This document shows, piece after piece, positions 9,091-17,913 of a DNA stretch of 64,000 nt. The DNA lies in the NCBI GenBank assembly GCA_016201405.1, contig JACQCZ010000014.1:42631-106630 (forward strand), in the 5' to 3' direction. Source of the stretch: Candidatus Acetothermia bacterium (lineage in GTDB: Bacteria > Bipolaricaulota > Bipolaricaulia > RBG-16-55-9). A program made the position numbers and the translations under genes. Below the pieces are notes generated by a model that ran no database searches, had not been told where the DNA came from, and was given only the letters and a program-made list of their open reading frames with translations. Position 1 is the first letter of the stretch; each line of letters starts with the position of its first letter.

Positions 9091-10017
9091 TCAAAGCGAA
9101 CACTGCTTCGAGCCAAATAACTGATCCGCCTGATCTTTCAATTGCCCCGCAATCCGCTGCGCCCGCTTATTCCAAAATATAAAAACAGAGCCGACAGGCG
9201 CTGCGAGTACATCATCAATCAACCGATCAAAGAGAGCTCGGTCAGGAAGCTGAAGCGCAACGCCACAGGCATAATCTACTTTGTTCTCCAAGAAATCGGG
9301 AGCCAGCTCAATGGCGCGCTGAAAATGAGTGGCGGCATCATTCAGGTTTCCACCCGGTAGCTGCGAGAGAAATGAGCCAAGCGCCCGATGCGGGCCAGCC
9401 GCAAAGTACGTCTCATCCACATCAACAGAATGCTCAAAGCTCTTCTGAATACAGGGCAAGTCATTAAAACCCCGCGAGATGCGCTCTGCATCCGATAAAT
9501 TATCAATCCATTTCCCCCAATCATTCCCAGCCCAGAAGAGCCCAGCCAATGAGTGATCCGATTCAGCTGCGCCACCTTCTTTTTGGACCTCCTGAATGAC
9601 AGGGAGCGAGACGGCGCATAGAAAATCCAAATTGTCTGGAAACTTTACGCCTATGCGAGCCAGTCCATGAAAGAGCCCTCGGCGGAAGGATTCAGCCCGA
9701 TCCTCTTTGGCACTCAGATATTCAATTCCTAGCATAAAGTAGCCTTGTGCTGACTCGTTGAGCGAATGCGGCTGATCAGGCTGCGACTCCAGCACGCGTT
9801 CATAGAGCCGAAGAGCTTGGCAAAGCTGAGTCTCATCAAAATCGTCATCGTCTTGAAAGGCTTTATCCGCACGAGCGAGCAGATCTTCTACGGAGCTGCC
9901 TTGGTCAGAATCTTGAGGCGCCAGGCACATTTCAAGAGTCAAGTTTTGTGCCGGAGCCGTGATTGAAAATGGCATCCACACAGCAGTAGCAAATAGCATG
10001 ATCCATTTCGCTCGCAT
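9091..10017 (-). CDS. TatT-like (TRAP transporter T-component family) periplasmic protein
   Basis: 308 residues with a signal peptide (hydrophobic stretch ending near TAPAQ, about residue 24). The body is helical with TPR-like repeats. The C-terminal half shows the pattern I associate with the TatT family: LFWAGNDWGKWI, then ETYFAAGPHRALGSFLSQLPGG, then AATHFQRAIELAPDF and LFDRLIDDVL. TatT is a trimeric TPR protein associated with TRAP-type solute uptake in Treponema. No TRAP binding protein or permease gene is nearby, so this copy is an orphan. SD AGGAAAGG lies upstream of the ATG. It is convergent with the cytochrome c gene. Confidence 0.65.
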   Translation of the reverse strand: MRAKWIMLFATAVWMPFSITAPAQNLTLEMCLAPQDSDQGSSVEDLLARADKAFQDDDDFDETQLCQALRLYERVLESQPDQPHSLNESAQGYFMLGIEYLSAKEDRAESFRRGLFHGLARIGVKFPDNLDFLCAVSLPVIQEVQKEGGAAESDHSLAGLFWAGNDWGKWIDNLSDAERISRGFNDLPCIQKSFEHSVDVDETYFAAGPHRALGSFLSQLPGGNLNDAATHFQRAIELAPDFLENKVDYACGVALQLPDRALFDRLIDDVLAAPVGSVFIFWNKRAQRIAGQLKDQADQLFGSKQCSL

Positions 10018-10049
10018 AAACCAATCCTTTCCTCAAACTGACATAAATG

Positions 10050-10079
10050 TGAATAGCAAGAAATGAGCAGCTTTGTCAA
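10050..10079 (-). promoter_or_regulatory. Promoter of TatT-like gene
   Basis: On the minus strand TTGACA (10074-10079), 18-bp spacer, TATTCA (10050-10055), about 33 bases before the start codon. Confidence 0.55.
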
Positions 10080-10120
10080 CTCAGAGGAGTGCCTTTTTCT
10101 TGATCTCTTCAGAACTAGAA

Positions 10121-10149
10121 TTGACCTGAAAAGTCAATGAAAGTAGAAT
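10121..10149 (+). promoter_or_regulatory. Promoter of pot operon with dyad over -35
   Basis: TTGACC (10121-10126), 17-bp spacer, TAGAAT (10144-10149). An inverted repeat ATTGAC-N7-GTCAAT (10120-10138) covers the -35 and spacer, a natural place for a repressor. No regulator gene is adjacent. Confidence 0.6.
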
Positions 10150-10211
10150 GCGCTCCGTGGGCTTAAGTCCTCTCACCAAGAAATTTTCGCGAGGGAGGAG
10201 GTCTAGTAGAG

Positions 10212-11399
10212 ATGAATCAAGAAAAGGTTCAGCCAAACGGGCTAAGCAGACGCGAGTTTCTCAAGAAGACTGGAGCTGCAGGGCTTGGTTTTTATGTTGC
10301 GGGGGCTCTATTGCGGTCGCAAAGCGCGTTTGCAAGCGATATGCCGACAGATTTGCTTGATGCCGTAGCAAAAGAAGATGGGAAATTGAACATCTTCAAC
10401 TGGTCCTACTACATTGCCGAAGACCCAGTCACAGACAAAGATTACGGCGTCGACCTCACCGACGTGACGCCCACAATTGAAAAATTCCAGCAAGAGTTCA
10501 ATATTAGCGTCACTTATGACACCTTTGAGAGCCAGGAAGAGATGCTGGCCAAAGTGAGACCGGGCGGAAGCGGATACGATGTCGTCGTCTTCACCAATTA
10601 TTATGTTCCGCAGGCGAAAGGACTCAAGCTGATTCAGCCGCTCGATAGATCCTGGCTCACCAATGCGGAGAATCTTCTCTCACGTTTTCAAGGACCGCCC
10701 TTTGGGCCCGATCCCGAGTTTGTTGTCCCCTATCTTTGGGGAGTCACGGGCTATGCTTACAATCAAGGAGCCGTTCATGGTGATTCACGCGTAGGGCACT
10801 GGTCCCTTCTATTTCGGGGGAACGAATACAAGAACAAAATGACAATGCTAGACAGCGTCTTTATAGACGGCGTCAACGCCGCACTTGCACATCTTGGTTT
10901 TTCTATCAATGAAAGGTCCCGTGTCCCGTTGCTAGCCGCTGGTGATGTTCTTATGGAGCAAAAGCCGCTTCTTCAAGCCTACACCTCAGGTACAGTTCGA
11001 GACCAGCTCGCAACTGGCGATGTGCTGATTGCGCAGCTCTGGACGGGCGATGCGCTTGCTGCTCAGCAGCAGAACGCCGCCATTCAATTTGCGTTTCCGA
11101 ATGAGGGCTCAGATGTCTGGGTTGATTCGATGAGTGTGTTAGCAGAATCGAAGCGCCCTGCCACGGCTCACCTCTGGATGAATTACATACTTCGGCCTCG
11201 AGTTGCTGCCGGCATCGCCACCTGGGTGGCTTATGCGACGCCCAACAATGCAGCTTTGGATTTCATTCCGGAGGCGCAGCGCACCAGCACAGTGATCTAT
11301 CCTAGCGATGACGACCTCAAGAATTACGCGCTCTTTGTATTACCCGAGGGAGACGCACTTGCGCTCCGCCAGCAGATCGCAGATGAGCTGCTAGGCTAA
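10212..11399 (+). CDS. potD: Spermidine/putrescine ABC transporter, substrate-binding protein
   Basis: 395 residues. Residues 11-42 carry a Tat-type signal (SRREFLKK followed by a hydrophobic stretch and AFAS), so it is probably exported folded and then anchored or periplasmic. The mature part begins LNIFNWSYYI and has FESQEEMLAKV and GYDVVVFTNYYV, typical of PotD/PotF polyamine-binding proteins. It captures polyamine and delivers it to PotBC. SD GGAGGAGG lies about ten bases before ATG 10212. First gene of a four-gene operon. Tat export is less common in this family than Sec export. Confidence 0.9.
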   Translation: MNQEKVQPNGLSRREFLKKTGAAGLGFYVAGALLRSQSAFASDMPTDLLDAVAKEDGKLNIFNWSYYIAEDPVTDKDYGVDLTDVTPTIEKFQQEFNISVTYDTFESQEEMLAKVRPGGSGYDVVVFTNYYVPQAKGLKLIQPLDRSWLTNAENLLSRFQGPPFGPDPEFVVPYLWGVTGYAYNQGAVHGDSRVGHWSLLFRGNEYKNKMTMLDSVFIDGVNAALAHLGFSINERSRVPLLAAGDVLMEQKPLLQAYTSGTVRDQLATGDVLIAQLWTGDALAAQQQNAAIQFAFPNEGSDVWVDSMSVLAESKRPATAHLWMNYILRPRVAAGIATWVAYATPNNAALDFIPEAQRTSTVIYPSDDDLKNYALFVLPEGDALALRQQIADELLG

Positions 11400-11412
11400 G
11401 TCTCACTCGAAC

Positions 11413-12363
11413 GTGGATAACCCGAGGGGGATGAGATCAGTTCGTCATCGTCTCGGCCGCTTCTTATGGCAGCATCCAGGCGCCAAGGCCGGGACCGCAC
11501 TCAGTCCAATCGTATTTTGGATTGCACTCTTTATTGTGGGACCGCTCTTTGTGGTGCTCTTCTACAGTTTCCTTACGAGCGGCCCATTTGGATCTATTCA
11601 ATACAACCCCACCCTTGAGAATTACCAGAAGACGTTTGTAGCTAATGATCTTAGAACCAACGAGCCGACTCCAAACTGGCTCTATCTCAACATCTTTGGC
11701 CGCTCGCTCGCGCTCGCATTTGTCACGACTCTTATCTGTATGTTGCTTGGCTATCCCGTGGCCTATTGGATTGCGCTGCGCGGCGGACGCTACAAAAACC
11801 TCTGGATCGCGCTCTTTATTATGCCCTTCTGGACGAGCTATGTGGTGCGCATCTTTGCCTGGATGTTTTTGTTGCGTGATCCTTCCGGATTTATCAACCA
11901 GCTCCTGTTGCAATCGGGTCTGATTCAAGAACCGGTGCAGCTTCTCTACAACGTGACTGGCGTTCTGATCGGCATGGTCTATACTTACCTGCCCTTCGCG
12001 GTCATTCCACTCTATGCCTCATTGGAGCGGCTGGACCGCTCCGTCCTCGAAGCTGCCTCTGATTTGGGCGCGCGTCCGTGGCAGCGACTTCGTTATGTCA
12101 CCTTGCCGCTCACCCGCGGAGGGATCATGAGCGCATGTGTGCTCACTTTTGTGCCTGCCGTAGGCGAATATCTAATCCCTGATCTTATGGGTGGCTCAAA
12201 AGTGAACATGATTGGCAATTTTATCGCTGACAAATTCTTGCGGGATCAGAACTGGACACTGGGCTCAGCCATGTCTGTGATCTTGATCCTGATTGTGATG
12301 GCAATCTTGATCATCTATCTCTGGCGAGGCCACAGGCATGGAATTCTTGAAGGGGACTTTTAG
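11413..12363 (+). CDS. potB: Spermidine/putrescine ABC transporter permease PotB
   Basis: Six transmembrane segments over 316 residues, with the binding-protein-dependent permease EAA loop (LEAASDLGARPWQRLRYVTLPL, around residue 215-235) that contacts the ATPase. The start is uncertain: GTG 11413 has no SD, while in-frame ATG 11431 is preceded directly by GAGGGGG, which is too close for a standard SD. Located 13 bases after potD and 3 before potC. Confidence 0.9.
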   Translation: MDNPRGMRSVRHRLGRFLWQHPGAKAGTALSPIVFWIALFIVGPLFVVLFYSFLTSGPFGSIQYNPTLENYQKTFVANDLRTNEPTPNWLYLNIFGRSLALAFVTTLICMLLGYPVAYWIALRGGRYKNLWIALFIMPFWTSYVVRIFAWMFLLRDPSGFINQLLLQSGLIQEPVQLLYNVTGVLIGMVYTYLPFAVIPLYASLERLDRSVLEAASDLGARPWQRLRYVTLPLTRGGIMSACVLTFVPAVGEYLIPDLMGGSKVNMIGNFIADKFLRDQNWTLGSAMSVILILIVMAILIIYLWRGHRHGILEGDF

Positions 12364-12366
12364 CCA

Positions 12367-13239
12367 ATGGCAGCGAAAGTTCTTCGCCGATCATCATTGT
12401 CTGCTCCCATCCGAGGAATTGGCAGAATTTCATTGCCTTTATTGGTGGGATTGGTCACGCTCTTTATCTATGCACCGATTCTTATCTTGATGATCTTCTC
12501 TTTCAACGATGCGGGGAATCTTGCCTGGTGGGATGGCTTTTCTCTCAAGTGGTACCAGCAGCTCCTGGCTGGCGAGAGCCTTTGGAGCGCGCTGCAAGTG
12601 AGCCTAATCGTGACTAGCACCTCTGTTCTGATCTCTACGGTGTTGGGGACGATCACAGCGTACGCACTCTATCGCTGGAAATTCTGGGGCAAGAGGCTCT
12701 TTGAGAACGTCCTTTATTTGCCTCTCTATGTTCCTGAAGTTGTGCTTGGCATTTCATTGATGATGCTCTTCATCTTGTTAAAGATTCCGCGTGGCATCAC
12801 GACGATGATCTTGGCTCATGTGGCCTTCACAATTCCTGTCGTAGTGCTCGTCGTTTTGGCAAGAATGCAGCGAGTGGACTGGTCTCTCGAAGAGGCGGCC
12901 ATGGACTTGGGAGCCGATGAGCTCATGACACTACGAAAAGTCACGGTTCCTCTGCTTATGCCCGGAATTCTGGCAGCGGCACTGCTCGCATTCCCCTGGT
13001 CATTCAATGACTTTGTGATCACCTACTTTGTGACGGGACCTGGCCAGACACCGCTCTCAGTTTTGACCTATGATCTGGTTCTAGGAGCCCGGCGAACCGG
13101 AGCCATGGGGCAGGTCAATGCACTTGGGACTTTAATGACTCTGACTACTCTGCTTCTTCCCTTATTGGGCTTCTTGCTGTTGCGGCTCAGGCGATTCTCT
13201 CCAGCACAATTCTTCAAAAAAAGAGGGTCACTATCTTGA
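12367..13239 (+). CDS. potC: Spermidine/putrescine ABC transporter permease PotC
   Basis: 290-residue permease with six hydrophobic helices and the EAA motif (LEEAAMDLGADELMTLRKVTVPL, about residue 175-200). It forms the membrane channel with PotB. The C-terminal stretch ends in a basic tail (KKRGSLS). Its stop TGA overlaps the TTG start of potA by four bases, which predicts translational coupling. Confidence 0.92.
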   Translation: MAAKVLRRSSLSAPIRGIGRISLPLLVGLVTLFIYAPILILMIFSFNDAGNLAWWDGFSLKWYQQLLAGESLWSALQVSLIVTSTSVLISTVLGTITAYALYRWKFWGKRLFENVLYLPLYVPEVVLGISLMMLFILLKIPRGITTMILAHVAFTIPVVVLVVLARMQRVDWSLEEAAMDLGADELMTLRKVTVPLLMPGILAAALLAFPWSFNDFVITYFVTGPGQTPLSVLTYDLVLGARRTGAMGQVNALGTLMTLTTLLLPLLGFLLLRLRRFSPAQFFKKRGSLS

Positions 13240-14339
13240 TTAATAAGGATCAAAGCCTGAGTGTCGAGCTGATTAGCGTGACGAAACGCTATGGCAATGT
13301 GGTGGCCGTAGACTCAATCAATCTCACCATAGCGAGTGGCGAATTCTTTTCATTTTTGGGTCCAAGTGGATGTGGAAAAACGACGACCCTGCGTATGATT
13401 GCAGGTCTGGAGCGTCCCGATGTCGGCAAGGTCCGCATCAATGGAGAGTTGGTCAATGACCTGCCGCCCTATGAGCGAAACGTAAGCACAGTCTTTCAGA
13501 GGCTTGCATTATTCCCGCACATGACTGTTGCGGAGAATATCGCCTTTGGGCTCAAAATTCAGCGGCAGTCGCGTAATGCAATTGAAGCCAAAACCAAGAA
13601 GATTCTAGATTTAGTGCATCTGTCCGGATATGAATCGCGGTACCCCGAGCAGCTTTCGGGGGGGCAGCAGCAGCGCGTTGCGCTGGCTAGGTCACTCATT
13701 TTAGAGCCAGAAGTATTGTTGCTCGATGAGCCGCTTGCAGCTCTTGACCGAAAGCTTCGCAAAGAGATGCAGATTGAGCTCCGCAGAATTCAGCAAGAGG
13801 TTGGGATCACATTTATCTATGTGACGCATGACCAGAAAGAGGCGCTCAGCATGTCGGACCGCATCTCGGTGATGCATCAGGGCAAAATCATCCAGTCGGG
13901 CAGCCCCCAGGAGATCTATGAGCATCCAAAGACGCCATTTGTTGCTGACTTCTTAGGGGCGTCCAATTTTCTATCTGGATTGCTTGTAAAGAGTGGGAAT
14001 GGCTTTGGTCTGCAGATGGCGGACGGCTTATTGATACATATCGAGTCAAGAGGTCTTGGTGCGAGTGATCTCAACACGAATAAAATGATTACGCTGCGCC
14101 CAGAAGCGATTGAAATATCACTTCAAAAGATGCCCCTGGGAGCGAAGAACTGCTTTGCTGGAGTGGTCGTTAATAAAGTCTATCTGGGAGACTCGACTGA
14201 ATTTGAAGTTCTTCTCAACCAGAATGAGAGGCTAAAAGTCTATGTGGATGGCCACCGCAAGGAGGCGCAGCTCTCCATCGCGGCAGATGTCTTTGTGCAT
14301 TGGGATGACGCCGTTTGCAATCTAATTCGAAGCGATTGA
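13236..14339 (+). CDS. potA: Polyamine ABC transporter ATP-binding protein
   Basis: 367 residues. Walker A GPSGCGKTTT lies at about 42-51, the Q-loop near TVFQRLALFPHM, the ABC signature LSGGQQQRVALARS at about 138, Walker B LLLDEP, and the H-loop THDQKEALSMSD. The C-terminal 100 residues form a TOBE domain, as in PotA/MalK ATPases. It energises PotBC. The start is TTG 13236, overlapping the potC stop (TTGA). AGAGGGTC just upstream serves as SD. The gene ends three bases from the convergent DNA ligase. Confidence 0.93.
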   Translation: MINKDQSLSVELISVTKRYGNVVAVDSINLTIASGEFFSFLGPSGCGKTTTLRMIAGLERPDVGKVRINGELVNDLPPYERNVSTVFQRLALFPHMTVAENIAFGLKIQRQSRNAIEAKTKKILDLVHLSGYESRYPEQLSGGQQQRVALARSLILEPEVLLLDEPLAALDRKLRKEMQIELRRIQQEVGITFIYVTHDQKEALSMSDRISVMHQGKIIQSGSPQEIYEHPKTPFVADFLGASNFLSGLLVKSGNGFGLQMADGLLIHIESRGLGASDLNTNKMITLRPEAIEISLQKMPLGAKNCFAGVVVNKVYLGDSTEFEVLLNQNERLKVYVDGHRKEAQLSIAADVFVHWDDAVCNLIRSD

Positions 14340-14342
14340 ACA

Positions 14343-16106
14343 TCACTTCTTTTTATAGAGGGCAACCACTTCTTTGGCGCTAGTTGCCTGCTCTGCATCT
14401 TTGTCATCGCGAAAGCGCAAGAAGCGCGGGAATCTCAAAGCCAGACCAGGTGAACTCTCGTCGTCGCCCATGCCACATGTGTGGATGGGGCTTTTAGTCA
14501 GCTCTGCTCCTGAGATCTCTAGGACAACTCGTGGCTCAAACCAACGAGTTGGTTCCATCTTCGAGTAAACACGCGGAGAGACATGACTAATTTCAGCAGT
14601 TTTGAACATCTCAGGCAGCTTGCCCAGATCTTCATCATTGAAACCCGTGCTCACTTTGCAAAGCGATTCGAAGCGGTCTAGTTCAGGATTGTAGACAGCG
14701 CAGAGCAGCGCTCCCCACGTTCCAGAGCGCTTACCGCGCCCGGCAATTCCCCCTATCACAACAACGTCAAAGGTATCTACCAGATCAGATTCGTATTCGC
14801 GCTTCCACTTGATCCAGCTCCACTCACGTGCTCCGGCTCTGTAGATCGAGTCGGGAGCGCAGGATTTGGCCATGATCCCTTCAAAACCTTTTTCCAGAGA
14901 TTCTAGAAAGAAGGCTTCAATCTCTTCTGGGTTGTCAGAGATAAACGCCGACGCAGGCTCAATCAATTCTGACTTGCTCACAAGCTTCTCCAGAATCTTG
15001 CGTCGCTCAGGATATGACTTTTCCATCATATTCTCGCCATCTACGAAGAGCACGTCAAACAAAAAGAGCTTTACAGGAATCTCCTCGACATATTTTTCAA
15101 TCTCATGTTTGCGCTTACGTCTCATCAGAACCTGAAAGACTTGGAACTGATCAGTCGTACCTGGGACGAGAGCCACGGCTTCGCCTTCGACAATCGCCTC
15201 TTTGGCACGAATGAAGTTGCGAATCCGATCTACAATATCAGGGTATTGAGCCGTGATATTTTCAAGATTGCGGGAGTAAATACTTACGTGCTCGCCACGT
15301 TTATGACACTGGAGCCGCTCGCCATCGTATTTGAATTCGGCAGCGAGACCATGCGGCATTCTCTCGAACAACTCATTGAGCTTCTGCACCCGCTGTGCTG
15401 CCATCATCTTGATGGGATGCCCCACTTGGATTGTCATTTGACTGAGACCCGCGATTCCTGATGTCGCCACAGTTCGCGCGATCAGTCCGACATCTCCGCC
15501 CAGATTGTATGCACGCTCCAGATATTTTTTGTTGCGTTTGTCTTGAGTAAACGTCACAGCTAGCGCATTCAGCAGCGTCATAGTGCCAGCACCAAGTCGG
15601 AGAACCCCAAGAGCGATCCGCACGACGTATTTGGCTTCCACGGGCGTAGCGAGGTTGAGCAGGTTAGCCAAAATATTTAGTTTGGCCTCCTGAGAGCCGC
15701 TTCCACCTGCATGTGCGATTTCTAACAATTGGTCATGGACTCTTCTAACCGTGAGAGGCTCACCCGATATCGTGGAGTTCTTTATGACCAGCTCAGCGAC
15801 CAGCCCAAAATCGCCACGTTCGACATGAAGCTGATCAATCTCTTCACGACTCTTTCCGGAAGCGCGGGCAATGGCTTCAGCCATCAGCCGCTCGCCAATA
15901 TTGAGGTTGACATCTTCATGCTCTGCGACGACATTTCCTTGGATGAAGTAGCTTGTAATATCAATGACTGCAATGGGTACTCTGGCAAAAAAGCCAGATA
16001 AAATTTCTATCATCTCGTTGCCCGAGCGGGTAGCATCGAGTCTTTCAAAAACATCGACCAAGTCGCTAAATTTCAGATCTTGGTCTGAAGCATTTTGATT
16101 TTTCAT
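14343..16106 (-). CDS. lig: ATP-dependent DNA ligase, archaeal replicative type
   Basis: 587 residues, the length of archaeal/eukaryal Lig1-type ligases rather than of NAD-dependent LigA. The N-terminal helical DNA-binding domain spans about 1-220. The nucleotidyltransferase motif I EFKYDGERLQ has the adenylated lysine near residue 263, followed by motif III-like FLFDVLFVDG and motifs IV/V (EGIMAKS, then WIKWKREY). The OB-fold domain ends RFPRFLRFRDDKDAEQAT. It seals DNA nicks using ATP. Upstream on the minus strand TGGACA-18-TACACT ends 11 bases before the ATG. No Ku or LigD polymerase gene is adjacent. Bacteria carrying this type are scattered, so horizontal transfer or deep ancestry is possible. 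Confidence 0.92.
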   Translation of the reverse strand: MKNQNASDQDLKFSDLVDVFERLDATRSGNEMIEILSGFFARVPIAVIDITSYFIQGNVVAEHEDVNLNIGERLMAEAIARASGKSREEIDQLHVERGDFGLVAELVIKNSTISGEPLTVRRVHDQLLEIAHAGGSGSQEAKLNILANLLNLATPVEAKYVVRIALGVLRLGAGTMTLLNALAVTFTQDKRNKKYLERAYNLGGDVGLIARTVATSGIAGLSQMTIQVGHPIKMMAAQRVQKLNELFERMPHGLAAEFKYDGERLQCHKRGEHVSIYSRNLENITAQYPDIVDRIRNFIRAKEAIVEGEAVALVPGTTDQFQVFQVLMRRKRKHEIEKYVEEIPVKLFLFDVLFVDGENMMEKSYPERRKILEKLVSKSELIEPASAFISDNPEEIEAFFLESLEKGFEGIMAKSCAPDSIYRAGAREWSWIKWKREYESDLVDTFDVVVIGGIAGRGKRSGTWGALLCAVYNPELDRFESLCKVSTGFNDEDLGKLPEMFKTAEISHVSPRVYSKMEPTRWFEPRVVLEISGAELTKSPIHTCGMGDDESSPGLALRFPRFLRFRDDKDAEQATSAKEVVALYKKK

Positions 16107-16153
16107 CGAGTGATCTCAGTGTAAAGTCTCAACCTTGGTTATGTCCAGCCAGC

Positions 16154-16183
16154 TTGTCCCACGAAACGCTCAGCGCTTACAAT
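16154..16183 (+). promoter_or_regulatory. Promoter of FAD-linked oxidase gene
   Basis: TTGTCC (16154-16159), 18-bp spacer, TACAAT (16178-16183), 27 bases before ATG 16211. It is divergent from the ligase promoter. Confidence 0.5.
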
Positions 16184-16210
16184 ACTATTCTGATTTGATA
16201 GGGGGACAGG

Positions 16211-17584
16211 ATGAAGGCACTCGCAAAGATGCAGCTTACTCAATTGAAGGGTCTTTTTAGTGAAGAGCAGATCTCGCAAAATGCTTCGGATCTGGCTGCA
16301 CACGCCCGTGATGAGTCTGCGCATGAAGAGTCTCCTCCCGATGTTATTGTCTATGTTCAATCTGCCGATGATGTCTCAAAGCTATTAAAATTCTGCAATA
16401 AGCACGGAATCCCGGTCACTCCTTGGGGAGCCGGAACGAGTCTGGAAGCGAACCCGGTAGCCATTCATGGCGGAGTATCGCTGGATCTCTCTAAAATGAA
16501 TCAGATCATTGATTTGAGACCTGAAGATTTACAGGTCACTGTTCAGCCTGGAATCGTTCTGCAAGAGCTCAACAAACGCCTCAGCAAGCATGGGCTATTC
16601 TTTCCGCCTGATCCCGGTGCGCCTTGCACCATCGGAGGCATGGTAGGCAACAATGCTGCGGGCATTCAGGCGGTGAAGTATGGCCCAACCAAAAACTATG
16701 TCATCAAGCTTGAAGTTGTGCTGGCGAATGGCGACATCATTACATGCGGCTCTAACGCCATGCGAACTTCGTCCGCTTATAACTTGCTCCATCTTTTTGT
16801 CGGGTCTGAAGGGACATTGGGCGTTTTTACCGAGATCACGCTCAAATTGGCTGGAATTCCTCCCGAGGTCTCTGCGGCAACTGCCTCTTTCCCTGATCTT
16901 TCAAAAGCCACCAGCACGGTCGTAGAATTGGTGCAGAGTGGGCTTTCGCCTGCTGCTTTGGAAATTATGGACCCCGTCACTGTTCGCGATATCAATGCAT
17001 TCAAAGGGCTCAAGCTGCCCGAGGTCCCCACGCTCTTTCTGGAATTTCGAGGCAATGGCCCAGAAGTGACAGAAGATGTGCGAGTCTCTCAAGAGATTTG
17101 TATGAGCAACGGCTGCAAAGATTATCGAGTAGCCATGGGGCGCGAAGAGCGCGATAAGCTTTGGGAAGCGCGCCATCATTCCTATTATGCCTCTGCTGCA
17201 GCCAATCCGGGCATGAGAGCGATTGTGGTTGATGTCGCCGTGCCCATCAGCAAATTTCCTGAAATGGTTGAGCATGCCCGCCGAGTGCTAGCCGATAAAC
17301 GACTGAATGGCCCCATTCTTGGACATGCGGGGGATGGCAACTTTCATGTCGCCATCTTCTATAAAGATGAGCCCAAAGAGAAATCAAAAGCCCACGAAGT
17401 CAATGACTCAATTGTATTCAGAGCGCTCGAACTGGGTGGCACGGCCACGGGTGAGCATGGAGTTGGCATTGGCAAGATTCATTTTATGGAGACAGAACAT
17501 GGCAAAAGCTACAAGTTGATGAAGCAGATAAAAGACTTACTAGACCCCAAAGGCATTCTCAATCCAGGGAAAATTTTTCATTAG
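16211..17584 (+). CDS. FAD-linked D-2-hydroxyacid oxidase (D-lactate dehydrogenase / GlcD type)
   Basis: 457 residues. The PCMH-type FAD-binding domain covers about 40-215 (VTPWGAGTSLEAN; GGMVGNNAAGIQAVKYG; VGSEGTLGVFTEITLK). The C-terminal FAD-oxidase domain ends with GEHGVGIGK and LDPKGILNPGKIF. It oxidises D-lactate or glycolate, passing electrons to quinone or cytochrome. No GlcE, GlcF or LdhB partner is adjacent, which favours a single-subunit D-lactate dehydrogenase. SD AGGGGGACAGG precedes the ATG. Substrate choice is inference. Confidence 0.88.
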   Translation: MKALAKMQLTQLKGLFSEEQISQNASDLAAHARDESAHEESPPDVIVYVQSADDVSKLLKFCNKHGIPVTPWGAGTSLEANPVAIHGGVSLDLSKMNQIIDLRPEDLQVTVQPGIVLQELNKRLSKHGLFFPPDPGAPCTIGGMVGNNAAGIQAVKYGPTKNYVIKLEVVLANGDIITCGSNAMRTSSAYNLLHLFVGSEGTLGVFTEITLKLAGIPPEVSAATASFPDLSKATSTVVELVQSGLSPAALEIMDPVTVRDINAFKGLKLPEVPTLFLEFRGNGPEVTEDVRVSQEICMSNGCKDYRVAMGREERDKLWEARHHSYYASAAANPGMRAIVVDVAVPISKFPEMVEHARRVLADKRLNGPILGHAGDGNFHVAIFYKDEPKEKSKAHEVNDSIVFRALELGGTATGEHGVGIGKIHFMETEHGKSYKLMKQIKDLLDPKGILNPGKIFH

Positions 17585-17641
17585 GGATCCTCAAATCATT
17601 TCTTGAGGTCGCTACTGACCGAAGACCATCTTGATCCATTG

Positions 17642-17728
17642 TGGTGCCGGGAGAGGGAGTCGAACCCACACGATGTTTCCACCACGGGATTTTGAGTCCC
17701 GCGCGTCTGCCAGTTCCGCCATCCCGGC
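17642..17728 (-). tRNA. tRNA-Leu(CAA)
   Basis: Class II tRNA with a long variable arm. Acceptor GCCGGGA (5' end at 17728) pairs with TCCCGGC, and the encoded CCA is at 17642-17644. Anticodon stem CGGGA/TCCCG encloses loop CTCAAAA, anticodon CAA, reading UUG. The T arm contains GGTTCGACTC. Confidence 0.95.
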
Positions 17729-17781
17729 TTGTCTGATCTGAATTCACTTTTTGCTAAATGGGCTGCTTTTGGACGTGCAGG

Positions 17782-17810
17782 ATTATACTTTCCTTGGAAA
17801 CGGGCGTCAA
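17782..17810 (-). promoter_or_regulatory. Promoter of tRNA-Leu(CAA)
   Basis: Minus strand TTGACG (17805-17810), 17-bp spacer, TATAAT (17782-17787), 54 bases upstream of the tRNA 5' end. Confidence 0.65.
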
Positions 17811-17822
17811 AGCCCTCGCAAA

Positions 17823-17851
17823 TTGCAAAAGGCCGGCCACGGCACTAGAAT
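17823..17851 (+). promoter_or_regulatory. Promoter of hypothetical gene 17914-18378
   Basis: TTGCAA (17823-17828), 17-bp spacer, TAGAAT (17846-17851), divergent from the tRNA promoter. Confidence 0.55.
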
Positions 17852-17863
17852 ACGGTGCATCCT

Positions 17864-17879
17864 GACTGGATGTCCAGTC
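17864..17879. promoter_or_regulatory. Inverted repeat GACTGGA-TG-TCCAGTC at transcription start
   Basis: Perfect 7-bp arms with a 2-base centre, placed just after the expected start of the 17823-17851 promoter. It could be an operator or a 5'-end RNA hairpin. Confidence 0.4.
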
Positions 17880-17913
17880 TGCCTTCCTGCTGCAGTGAGG
17901 GTTCTGTTTTTTT

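Larger units (their letters stand above)
17585..17913. other. 329-base region with tRNA-Leu and divergent promoters
   Basis: No protein gene is supported here. It holds a small CCTCAA/TTGAGG hairpin after the oxidase gene (17589-17608), tRNA-Leu(CAA), its promoter, and the divergent promoter of the next gene. Confidence 0.6.
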
